Assembly (NCBI RefSeq): GCF_000003605.2
Contig: NW_003148279.1
Coordinates: 58,390-87,575 of the forward strand
From: Saccoglossus kowalevskii
Lineage: Eukaryota; Hemichordata; Enteropneusta; Harrimaniidae
Reading direction: 5' to 3'
DNA: 29,186 bases
A program made the position numbers and the translations under genes. This document shows positions 11,823 through 20,716 of this stretch, piece after piece (within the stretch, counting starts at the first letter, position 1; each line of letters begins with the position of its first letter). The notes below the pieces were generated by a model that was not told the DNA's origin, searched no databases, and was given only the letters and a program-made list of their open reading frames with translations.

Positions 11823-13385
11823 CAGTCTCGTTTTTATGTTGGTGGAATCATATCAAACTATTATGTATTTGTAGCGACTAGGATTATTGCCTGAAGGTCC
11901 TTGTTTCTAATGTGTAGTTTAAATTTTTCATAGTATATGGGGCGGGGAAATCGAAAAGTGTTAATTGAAGTCCAATTTGAAAGTGATCTTAATTTAGTTT
12001 TTTTTTCTTTCGAACTGAATATCCACATTTGAATTATGTCACTTTGGAATAGAAAACACCACATGGTCTTTAAATACATACTTTGGTAGTCTGTTGATGC
12101 CTGTCTCAAGTCTGTGAATCCGACATTAAACTTCACTTATCAGAGTATCAAGCTCTATCTCATTATTTTGGCCAATTGACTGGCAACTCAGTCATTATTG
12201 ATTTTAATTGTGACTCCAGTTGAGGTTCCCTGAACTTTGATGCACTTGATATTATTTTTCGAAGATTATCGCGTGGAATAAAATTCAGATCCAAAGTAAT
12301 TCTATGAACAACAGAGCATACTCGAAAAATAGGTAATGCATTCACAAACAGTTGACAATTTAAAAAACATTTTCAGCTGTGATATTGAATGTATTATGAA
12401 TTGTGAATCTTTTAAATAGTCTACAATAAAACAGAAAAATATAAGCTCACAATAAACATGTTAAAACGCATATGTCTATTAAAGCGTACACAAAGCAAAA
12501 TGTTTTCAAGGTGAAATTGTCAATAAAGTTAAATATAAAACATAATAACTATGCGTGTATACATGGTAAATATAATTTATTATTTCGTCACAAATAATTA
12601 AATTAAAAGGCCGTAAAATAACATAAAGTAATACTATATGGTGTATATTCAATGGATATATGCACTTTGCAGGTTGATTTATTTATTTGAAGTATGAAAA
12701 TATTATACGAATGGTTGGACGACAATGTGTTCTATGATGCACTCATGTACAAGGTGTAATGTGGCTATTTATTATAACACCAAACACGCTGGCATCGAAA
12801 GCAACATGATTCACCAGTTCTAAAAAGCCGTACAGAAGTGATACATCTTCTTTATTTGGAATACCTGTCGACCATATCATTTGTCAAATGTACAGTATTA
12901 TAGATTTCATAATAATGACAAATGTGTTACTCAACGTCTTTCAGGGGACCACAAACTAACTTTAAAATAAATAACTTAATTGTGTGGCACGCAATTGGTA
13001 CATACGTGATTAATTCTACAAACAATCCTTCACATCAACGGCTAAGAAAAACTGGTCCAACCTTAGCTAACGTCATTATATTAATGTATATCAATATAGA
13101 CCAATTTTATTTTGTGTGTGTTCTCATGCAATAAATATAGTTTATGATTTAATGTTATGAATTGTTGATTTTTGTACTTTTAATTTCATTTTTTATTAGA
13201 GATATGAAATACATTACGCATGAATGAGGATGAAATTGCGAGTATTAATAGAAGTTCTGGATTCGCTTTCCTATTTTAAGGGGATGTCATCTAATACCAT
13301 CTAGCATCTAGCATCTCCTGCATAAATTTACGTAATATCATCAATCCGCAATGTTCATACGATCATGTATGATTTTATCAGAGTC
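10688..13385. other. AT-rich region between repeat copies, no gene recognised
   Basis: No exon is supported here. Two minus-strand open frames lie close together (12163-12345 and 11861-12136). On the same strand, about 11500-11515 reads as CAATAAAGATGATTTTA, similar to the tail of some LINE or SINE elements. No reverse transcriptase motif can be found, so an element is not called. A small CATCTAG tandem repeat occurs at 13298-13316. Confidence 0.45.
11775..11818. repeat. (AT)22 microsatellite
   Basis: Forty-four bases of perfect AT dinucleotide repeat, self-complementary and likely to vary in length between individuals or be miscounted in assembly. Confidence 0.95.
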
Positions 13386-13815
13386 AAACTGATCAAAACA
13401 TCTGCAATTTCATCGCTAAATTTATATATATAAAGAAAACATGAGATATGTGGTAATCATGTAGAATTTGTCATTGTGATGCACAAATATTAATCGCAAT
13501 AATGTTCCACAAGACCATAGTCACAAAAACATTGTTTATGTTTGTCAGTATAAGCTAGCTTCAAATGCAGTATTCAATTTTAACCATAATGTTTCTACTT
13601 TTAGATTTTCAGAACAGTAGATCCCGGAAGCAAGCAGATTTCAGTTTCCTGGACCGTCATTAAATCCAAAAACTATAGTTCTACCTCCGCGAAATGCTTT
13701 TTCTAAACAGAAGACGCCCATTTCTGTTCATTGCGTTATTATTATTAATACGGACACCTAGGGCATCTAAGTAATATAATATTACAATCTATTCAGCGTA
13801 GTCGTGAACTCGTGA

Positions 13816-13829
13816 CCCGTTCATTACAG
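13816..13829 (+). promoter_or_regulatory. Conserved acceptor-like site, copy 1
   Basis: CCCGTTCATTACAG occurs at the same place in every copy of the unit and ends like a 3' splice site. In this copy no matching promoter and donor are found upstream within the array. The bases after it (ATGACCTAAAGGTGA) contain stops, so a downstream exon would be noncoding or untranslated. Confidence 0.3.
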
Positions 13830-14438
13830 CATTTTGGAAATATGACCTAAAGGTGAATAACTATCACATGAACGCTGTGTACTAGATTGTTTTTAAAGAT
13901 AAATATATACACCAATATATAAAACACTACTCTCAAGTTAAAAGCATGAAAATGTGAATATATAAAGTGTTGTTTTTTGGTGAAAAATAATATGTTTTGC
14001 GCATTTCATTTTCAGAATTTCTTATCTCTGTCTCTGTATTGTGTAATTTTCACACATTTAACTTGTAATCTGTATATACCTATAATGTAACTGAAATTGC
14101 GAGACAAACAAAGCCGCCGAATTTAAAGGAGTCCATCGGAGACCCTTCATCTCACAAGCAAATTACATGGTTTGTCCATTAGTCCAAAAAACTGCTATAT
14201 TACTGTCTGATAATTGGGTAGCACGTGGCACTGATCCAATGAGAATGGGCTATTGCAGCTCGTGGTATTATACAATATAATAATAAAATTAAAATGCCAT
14301 GCGAGTGTATGAAAATACTATTTATGTTCCCTGTGCTGCAATGTATGTGAAATTTGTAGTTTCATAATATTAATGTTAGACTCGTCCAAATAACATTACA
14401 TTGCTCTTCCTACTCATATAAATAAATTGTATAGACAG

Positions 14439-14490
14439 TATATATACCTGCACTCATTCCACCTTATTAAACTGTGACATTAATTATAAG
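14439..14490 (+). promoter_or_regulatory. TATA box and short first-exon-like segment, copy 1
   Basis: TATATATA at 14439-14446 (with TATAAATA also at 14417-14424) is followed by a segment ending ATTAATTATAAG and then GTGAGT at 14491, a near-ideal 5' splice site. Copy 3 has the same arrangement: TATAAATA, a CTATTCCATTAAACAGTTACATTAAT-type segment, then GTGAGT. Transcription starting about 30 bases after the TATA box would give an untranslated first exon of about 20-25 bases. If so, the intron would run about 840 bases to the ATTACAG site of copy 2 at 15329. Confidence 0.4.
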
Positions 14491-15315
14491 GTGAGTACAG
14501 TTATTGTTGAATAAAAATTAACTATGGTTATAGTGTTCCCATTTAATGCTTGCATTGTCATTCAGTTCTGCATTATTACTTGCTATTGTCTACTGTACGA
14601 TCACAGTCTACATTTACCATGACGATGAATAATACAGATAATAGTACACAAAGATATTTCTGAAAAGATGCATGTTATACTGCAATATTTCCACGCATCA
14701 ATAACTAACTCACTAACCATACACAATCTGTTAACATATACAGATTTATTGTCTCCATTCAGTTATCACTCGTATATTCCGTGTGCTACGCATGAAGTGA
14801 AATGTCAAGTATTTAGTACATTTCCTAACTTGAAGTGATTACTTGAAGTATACTAGCTGCATGTATGCAGTTTTCTTCTGGCAGACACACGGTATTTTAG
14901 TTATTAGATTTAAACTCAAAACATCTGCAACTTCATCGCTAAGTTTATGTAAAGAAAACGCAAGTTATGTGGCAACCTGTTATCGTTTGTCGTTGTAAAG
15001 CACAATGATTTGACGCAAGGCCATAATCAATTAAAAACATCCCATTTGAACTGCATGTAATTCATTTAACCATAATGTTACAATTTCCGGATTGTCAGAA
15101 CAGTAGACTCCAGCAGCACACATCCAGATAATGTCTTGAACAGTCATTAGGTCTATAAAACGCAGTTTAACTCTGAAATGCTTTTTCCATATAGATGACG
15201 CTCATTTCTATTCATTGCGTTTTTGTTGTAATACGGACTCCTAGGGCCTATAAGTAATGTAATGGCTCAACTTTGTCAGTACTCAAATCCATTCAGCTTA
15301 GTTGCGAACTCGTAA

Positions 15316-15329
15316 CCCGTTAATTACAG
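15316..15329 (+). promoter_or_regulatory. Conserved acceptor-like site, copy 2
   Basis: CCCGTTAATTACAG matches the sites in copies 1 and 3. It lies about 840 bases downstream of the GTGAGT donor of copy 1, so the pair could bound one intron crossing the unit boundary. Only about 20 bases of the following segment are known before the assembly gap. Confidence 0.3.
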
Positions 15330-15349
15330 GATTTCATTTATTTGGAGTA

Positions 15350-16279
15350 NNNNNNNNNNNNNNNNNNNNNNNNNNNNNNNNNNNNNNNNNNNNNNNNNNN
15401 NNNNNNNNNNNNNNNNNNNNNNNNNNNNNNNNNNNNNNNNNNNNNNNNNNNNNNNNNNNNNNNNNNNNNNNNNNNNNNNNNNNNNNNNNNNNNNNNNNNN
15501 NNNNNNNNNNNNNNNNNNNNNNNNNNNNNNNNNNNNNNNNNNNNNNNNNNNNNNNNNNNNNNNNNNNNNNNNNNNNNNNNNNNNNNNNNNNNNNNNNNNN
15601 NNNNNNNNNNNNNNNNNNNNNNNNNNNNNNNNNNNNNNNNNNNNNNNNNNNNNNNNNNNNNNNNNNNNNNNNNNNNNNNNNNNNNNNNNNNNNNNNNNNN
15701 NNNNNNNNNNNNNNNNNNNNNNNNNNNNNNNNNNNNNNNNNNNNNNNNNNNNNNNNNNNNNNNNNNNNNNNNNNNNNNNNNNNNNNNNNNNNNNNNNNNN
15801 NNNNNNNNNNNNNNNNNNNNNNNNNNNNNNNNNNNNNNNNNNNNNNNNNNNNNNNNNNNNNNNNNNNNNNNNNNNNNNNNNNNNNNNNNNNNNNNNNNNN
15901 NNNNNNNNNNNNNNNNNNNNNNNNNNNNNNNNNNNNNNNNNNNNNNNNNNNNNNNNNNNNNNNNNNNNNNNNNNNNNNNNNNNNNNNNNNNNNNNNNNNN
16001 NNNNNNNNNNNNNNNNNNNNNNNNNNNNNNNNNNNNNNNNNNNNNNNNNNNNNNNNNNNNNNNNNNNNNNNNNNNNNNNNNNNNNNNNNNNNNNNNNNNN
16101 NNNNNNNNNNNNNNNNNNNNNNNNNNNNNNNNNNNNNNNNNNNNNNNNNNNNNNNNNNNNNNNNNNNNNNNNNNNNNNNNNNNNNNNNNNNNNNNNNNNN
16201 NNNNNNNNNNNNNNNNNNNNNNNNNNNNNNNNNNNNNNNNNNNNNNNNNNNNNNNNNNNNNNNNNNNNNNNNNNNNNNN
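15350..16279. other. Assembly gap (930 Ns)
   Basis: Unknown bases inside copy 2, between the acceptor-like site and the ACGGTGTATATACC block. In copies 1 and 3 the distance between these two landmarks is about 237 and 281 bases. Copy 2 shows about 126 known bases plus the Ns. So the gap is either oversized or hides an insertion of roughly 0.8 kb. Long open frames called across it are artefacts of the Ns. Confidence 1.
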
Positions 16280-17226
16280 AGCCTCCCATCTATGTATTGT
16301 GGAATGTTTACAAATTTAATCAACTTAAGGGCTCCATTTATACTCATACACTTCCGTTAATTATTTTTTACACATCCACACTATACGGTGTATATACCTA
16401 CTGAGGTAACTGAAATTGCATGACAAACAAAGACCCCTAACTTAGTGGTTTCTATTGTTTACAAATCTATCTAAATTTACGAGGTCACCGGTAATATATA
16501 TTGCGTAGTTAATTTTAAAGTGTATACTATTCCTCGGATGTCTCACATATTTGCAAGGTGTTAAAGCAATTTTAAAACGTATGCATTGAACGCAAATTAA
16601 ACATCCTTAGCTAAATTAATTAAAAAACGTTAAGGAAATGTACCAAATGAGAAGCACGGAAAATAGATTGGAGAATAAATGACGACACACTGCTCATAAT
16701 TGTGCAATAACAGGGCAAAAACGGAAATTGGCGCAATCTTATTACATGATAAAAGGCATGCCTGTATTTCAAATATACGACCATGAGGTTAGGGAGTCCC
16801 TCTACTCTCGCAAGCAAATGACAAATGGCAATTACCAGAACTTCTTAACGTAATCGTACACGAATCATGATGCGCTTTTCTGAATGATTTTTACAAATGT
16901 GGGCAAACATTTATGGCTAACTTACGTGCAATGTTGTTCGTGCATCAGTGCATTGTTCCTAAGCACTTTTCTCTTAATATCTGATAACGGGATAGTACGT
17001 GGTACCGATCGATCAATGAGAGGTATTATAAAACAAAAATACTAGTAACAAGTGCTATGCGAATGTACGAAAAATGTGTTCCCGATTCTGTGATCAAGTA
17101 AGGGAAATCAGTAGTTTCATAATAATAATAATATTCAAATTGAAAAACATTACATCGTTCTTCATACTCACATTGAATCAGTACAGTACTATAATTATAA
17201 CTATAATTAGTATAATTAACGTTCCA

Positions 17227-17234
17227 TATAAAAG
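17227..17234 (+). promoter_or_regulatory. TATA box, copy 2
   Basis: TATAAAAG lies at the same place as the TATA boxes at 14439 and 19682, directly before a GCACATTCCACTTTA segment that matches the start of the first-exon-like segment in copy 1. The GTGAGT donor of the other copies is not preserved here, so this copy may be inactive or use a different donor. Confidence 0.4.
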
Positions 17235-18073
17235 AGCACATTCCACTTTATTTCACGGCGAAATAAACGAATACAATAAAAGAATAAAAGAATTCCTATG
17301 CTTTTAGCGTTTCTATTTAATGCGTGCATCGCGTCATTCAGTTCTGCATTACTGCTTTTGTTCATATACATTTGTATTACGATCTCAGCCTACATTTATC
17401 GTGACAAAGTATAATACAGATAAGAGTACACACAGATGTCTCTGAACAGATGCATGTTATACGACAATATTTCCACGCACCATAAGTAACACACATAACA
17501 CATTAATGGTCTCCATTTAGTTATTCCTAGTACATTTCATGTTCTACGCATGAAGTTAAATTTCCCAATTGTTCATTTGTGATTAGTAGAAGTATAGCTA
17601 CATGTGTGCAGTTTTTCTGGCAGACAAACGGTCATTTATGCGTTTAGTTATTATATATATCAAAGCTTCTGCAATTTCATCACTAAATTTATATAAATAT
17701 GTGGTAATCATGTATTGCACTAATAATTATTCGCGATGATTATATACAAGGCCATAGTCAATCAAAAACATATCATTAGTGTCTGTGTGTCACGATGTGT
17801 CAACCTGAACTGCATGTAATTTATTTTAAACATGATGTTACTATTTTTGGATTGTCAGAATAAACACCAGCAGCACATATCTTGATATCTTGAAATGTCA
17901 TTAGGTCCATAAAACACAGTCCATACCTGAAATGCTCTTTCAACTTAGATGACGCTCATTTCTATTCATTGCGTTATTATTATTTAATTCGGACTCCCGG
18001 GATCTCCAAGTAATAATTAATGACCCAACTGCGATAGCATTCAAATCCGTTCCGTGTAGTCGTGAACTTGTAA

Positions 18074-18088
18074 CCCGTTTCATTACAG
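18074..18088 (+). promoter_or_regulatory. Conserved acceptor-like site, copy 3
   Basis: CCCGTTTCATTACAG is the third occurrence of this site. It lies about 850 bases after the TATA box of copy 2. The following segment has early stops (ATGACTTAA), so any exon here would not code for a protein of note. Confidence 0.3.
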
Positions 18089-19286
18089 GACTCCGTCTCT
18101 TTTGCAAAAATGACTTAAAAGTGAATAACTATCGCATAAAGGTCATTTACTGTTGTATATACACCATTTACTGTAAGTATATATACCTAATTACATTTAA
18201 AATAACATGATAAAAACATCAGATGTCTTTACACATTTCATTTTGAGAAAAATGTACTTACAATGTTAACTGTCAATAAATGAAAATAAAAGTGTCTTAC
18301 CTTAGCAGTGTATAATTTTTAGGCATCTAATTTAGGATATTTATTTTCACACACCGTCAACCACATTGTACGGTGTGTATATGTATACATACAAATACAT
18401 TAAACTACACGACAAACATAGCTCACTAACTTGTGGTGTTTAATTTAATTTACAAAGCCAACTTACTTTCATATTCTGCAGTTAATTTTACAGTAAGTAC
18501 ACCTGTGTTTCGGGCAATGCTTTACATATTTGCAAAGTGAGAAAGAAGTTTTAATCTTATGCGTTGAACTCCAATTAACCATAAATAATTAAAATCAATG
18601 GAATGCATTGCATCAAATGAAAATCATGGGACCAAGATTGGAAATTAAATGACTATGCCCGGTCTATTATTGTGTAATAACAGAGCTAGAACCATGGCGA
18701 GAGGCAATTACTACATAATAATGAGCAGTCCAAAATTTCAAAAATGTTCCCCTATGGTTAGCGCACCGAAAGACCACAAGCAAATGAGAAATACGAAATA
18801 CTAGGGTTCGTAACGTGAACGAATCATGTTTTTTTTAATTAAGAAAAAATGTGATCAAACATTCGATATTGTTGATTTATAAGCGATGTTGTTCGTGTTA
18901 TTGTCTGATAACTAGGTGGAACGTGATACCAATCGATCGATAGAAACAAATAGTATTACCGACAAAAATAATTAATGCCAGACAGGGGTATATCAAATAC
19001 TCTTTGTTATCAAGAGAGAAGGATCACTAGTTTCATAATATTAATGTTAGACACATCTACACAAAGTTCTTCGTGCTTATATGCAGTCATTCTTTGCGCC
19101 TTGGCAAAGAACCGGTACTTTGAAGTCGAGTATAAAATAACGGTGTCATTCGTTGTTGTTCGTATCAAATGTACACATATGTGTTCTTGTTAATAAAACA
19201 ACATATTAGGCAGCCAGCCAATATAGTGTAATATTTAGATAGATGGCATCTTCGTGTTACAAGCAAACAGACTAGCCAATCTCACT

Positions 19287-19306
19287 CTATCTATCTATCT
19301 ATCTAT
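19287..19306. repeat. (CTAT)5 microsatellite
   Basis: Five perfect CTAT units inside the copy 3 insertion. Confidence 0.9.
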
Positions 19307-19351
19307 CACTAGGGTGGATGACAATTTTAGTTTTGCCCTTAAATGGTATTA

Positions 19352-19359
19352 TGACGTCA
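19352..19359. promoter_or_regulatory. CRE-type palindrome TGACGTCA
   Basis: A perfect 8-bp cAMP response element, the binding site known for CREB/ATF factors, about 330 bases upstream of the copy 3 TATA box. A second perfect copy follows at 19447. Whether it is used is inference. Confidence 0.45.
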
Positions 19360-19446
19360 TTCAAAATGGCCGCCATAACGGTACAGACTATATGGGAAAT
19401 GTTATTGAAGCAAATCGCAAGCCTGTGTTGATCAGCGAGTGACAGA

Positions 19447-19454
19447 TGACGTCA
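19447..19454. promoter_or_regulatory. Second CRE-type palindrome TGACGTCA
   Basis: Perfect match, 95 bases from the first one and about 235 bases upstream of the copy 3 TATA box. Confidence 0.45.
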
Positions 19455-19507
19455 TAGTGCGAAGGCATATCTGGACAGCACGTATTGGATCAGTACTTTA
19501 CAATATT

Positions 19508-19672
19508 TTAAAGCGGGGAGTCGTCACCTGCGCATGCGTCAGATGGCCATAGCGTGTCATTGTTTACAAACAAGAGTCTACCCATGGGCCTTTGCGTTTC
19601 TTTGCGTGTGTTGTTATCATCGCTTTGGACTCCATTTCCGCGCGTGCGCAGGTGACTACTCGTTCGCTTTAA
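19508..19672. mobile_element. Foldback MITE-like element with paired NRF1-like sites
   Basis: The left arm 19508-19538 and right arm 19641-19672 are inverted copies. Both carry TTAAAGCG at the outer edge and TCACCTGCGCA-GCG inside, with roughly 27 of 32 positions matching. TTAA lies at each outer end, so the target duplication could be TTAA (piggyBac-type) or TA (Tc1/mariner-type); I cannot decide. Each arm holds an NRF1-like motif: TGCGCATGCGTC at 19529-19540 and, on the opposite strand, TGCGCACGCGCG at 19639-19650. It ends about 10 bases before the copy 3 TATA box. The minus-strand frame 19508-19708 is a by-product. Confidence 0.65.
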
Positions 19673-19681
19673 CTCAATGAG

Positions 19682-19740
19682 TATAAATACTGTTTGAAAC
19701 AGCTGCATCTATTCCATTAAACAGTTACATTAATCAATAG
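19682..19740 (+). promoter_or_regulatory. TATA box and short first-exon-like segment, copy 3
   Basis: TATAAATA at 19682-19689 is followed by a segment matching copy 1 (CTATTCCATTAAACAG, then TTACATTAATCAATAG) and a strong GTGAGTAAAA donor at 19741. A start about 30 bases after the TATA box would leave an untranslated first exon of about 30 bases. CREs and NRF1-like sites lie just upstream. No matching ATTACAG acceptor is found after it, because the array ends near 20105, so a transcript from here would need a different acceptor. Confidence 0.4.
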
Positions 19741-20697
19741 GTGAGTAAAACTGTTAAAATGTTAACTATTCCATGTAATGCGTGCATTGTGATTCGGTTC
19801 TGTATTACTACTGGCATTGTTTATGTACAATTGTGACCACAGTTTAAATTTATCGTGGCAAGGAATATGAAAAGCAGATACAGAATTGTACAGACATATA
19901 TATCTGAACAGGTGCTTGTTGTATGGCAATATTTCCACGCATCAATGACTGATTCAATAACACATATACACATTGGTTATATTGATTTCGTTATTCCTCG
20001 AATATGCCACATCTTGTTCTACGCAAGAAGTGAAATGTCAAATTTATAGTACATTTCCCACGTGTGATTAGTTATATCGACGTGTTGTAGCTTGTCTGGC
20101 AACTAATCAGTTTCGCGTGGCTGTACAAATCCGTCACACTTGTTTTACTATAAGCAGAAATTATTTGCAACAAGCAGCTATGCCACCGCAATTTTAGGTA
20201 TGTCTATGCCGAAGTAAAGAATTAAACATGTCAAACACGACGTTAAAAATCAAACAGTCTTCAACAAATTCATCATTCAATTATTCAAATACTCGAGACA
20301 TAAAACATCATCTCCAACTTGCTAAATTTAACCGCGTGAGCAGACAGAATAATTTTATTTGTGAATGTCACTATGATTGCATTTCAATTTGCGCTTATTC
20401 AGTGCTATTAATGCAGATAACATATTAGGTGTATTATTATATTAGTCTACCCATTACATACTTCCTGTGATATATTGACAAAGGATCTGATAACACCATG
20501 ATTTTGCAATTAGAGTTTGTGTATTGATATAACCTTATACAACAATGTTTCAATACATTCATGTAATGATCATGTATGTCAGGAATATGACGTACATTGA
20601 CTAGGAATACATCTCGCAATGTATTGACAAATTAGGTTTACAAATAACCACCTCTGATTAGCTGCCATTGTTCACTCACTAATAATTTATTTTTTAA

Positions 20698-20716
20698 CTT
20701 GTGTTTAAAACACAAG
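20698..20716. repeat. Perfect 9-bp inverted repeat
   Basis: CTTGTGTTT and AAACACAAG are separated by one base. A second imperfect palindrome (CTTCT...AGAAG) lies about 30 bases on. Function unknown. Confidence 0.8.

Larger units (their letters stand above)
13386..14912 (+). repeat. Large tandem unit, copy 1 (shortened)
   Basis: First of three head-to-tail diverged copies. Landmarks in order: ATCTGCAATTTCATCGCTAA (13400), a GACGCCCATTTCTGTTCATTGCGTT block (13713), CCCGTTCATTACAG (ends 13829), GTGAATAACTATC (13852), a TGTATATACC block (14069), CAAGCAAAT (14155), GTCTGATAA (14202), TTTCATAATATTAATGTTAGA (14362), the TATA and donor segment (14439-14491) and CCACGCATCAATAAC (14691). Against copies 2 and 3 it lacks about 330 bases near 14125 and roughly another 100 before 14200, which explains its 1.5-kb length. 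No open frame is shared between the copies. Confidence 0.85.
14913..17659 (+). repeat. Large tandem unit, copy 2 (contains assembly gap)
   Basis: Second copy. Matching blocks: ATCTGCAACTTCATCGCTAA (14922), the GATGACGCTCATTTCTATTC block (15195), CCCGTTAATTACAG (ends 15329), then 930 Ns, ACGGTGTATATACC (16385), GCAAGCAAATGACAAA (16810), TCTGATAAC (16980), TTTCATAATAATAATA (17115), a TATA box (17227) and TTTCCACGCACCA (17469). The block starting at 15195 is identical to copy 3 over nearly 30 bases, the strongest conservation in the array. The minus-strand open frame at 16620-16817 is not open in copy 3 and is treated as chance. Confidence 0.85.
19090..19676 (+). mobile_element. Insertion specific to copy 3, regulatory-motif-rich
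   Basis: Copies 1 and 2 run from the TTTCATAATATT block into the TATA box within roughly 80-110 bases. Copy 3 has about 590 extra bases here. They start with a TCTTTGC/GCAAAGA hairpin (19091-19110). They also hold (CTAT)5 at 19287-19306, two perfect TGACGTCA sites, an ATGGCCGCCAT palindrome (19366-19376, YY1-like) and a foldback element at 19508-19672. The latter half is clearly richer in G, C and CpG than its surroundings. It may be more than one insertion; exact borders cannot be fixed by eye. Confidence 0.6.
17660..20105 (+). repeat. Large tandem unit, copy 3 (with insertion)
   Basis: Third copy. Matching blocks: TTCTGCAATTTCATCACTAA (17667), the GATGACGCTCATTTCTATTC block (17949), CCCGTTTCATTACAG (ends 18088), GTGAATAACTATC (18122), ACGGTGTGTATAT (18370), ACAAGCAAATGAG (18777), TGTCTGATAACTA (18902), TTTCATAATATTAATGTTAGA (19031), the TATA and donor segment (19682-19741) and CCACGCATCAATGAC (19932). 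An insertion of about 590 bases lies between the TTTCATAATATT block and the TATA box. Two AATAAA motifs at 18275-18290 could end a short transcript starting at the acceptor-like site. The array stops near 20105. Confidence 0.85.

Noticed and set aside
11480-12345. Possible minus-strand LINE: tail-like CAATAAAGATGATTTTA near 11500 and two frames upstream of it
   Set aside because: The tail resemblance is short, and the frames contain no reverse transcriptase or endonuclease motif I can identify.
15302-16360. Four long open frames of more than 320 residues across 15302-16360
   Set aside because: They consist almost wholly of unknown residues from the 930-base N run; only a few real codons lie at the ends.
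16620-16817. Minus-strand 65-residue frame in tandem copy 2
   Set aside because: The aligned region of copy 3 does not keep the frame, so it is not under coding constraint.
19254-19442. Plus-strand 62-residue frame over the (CTAT)5 repeat
   Set aside because: Begins at a non-ATG codon and runs through a microsatellite and regulatory motifs; no homology recognised.
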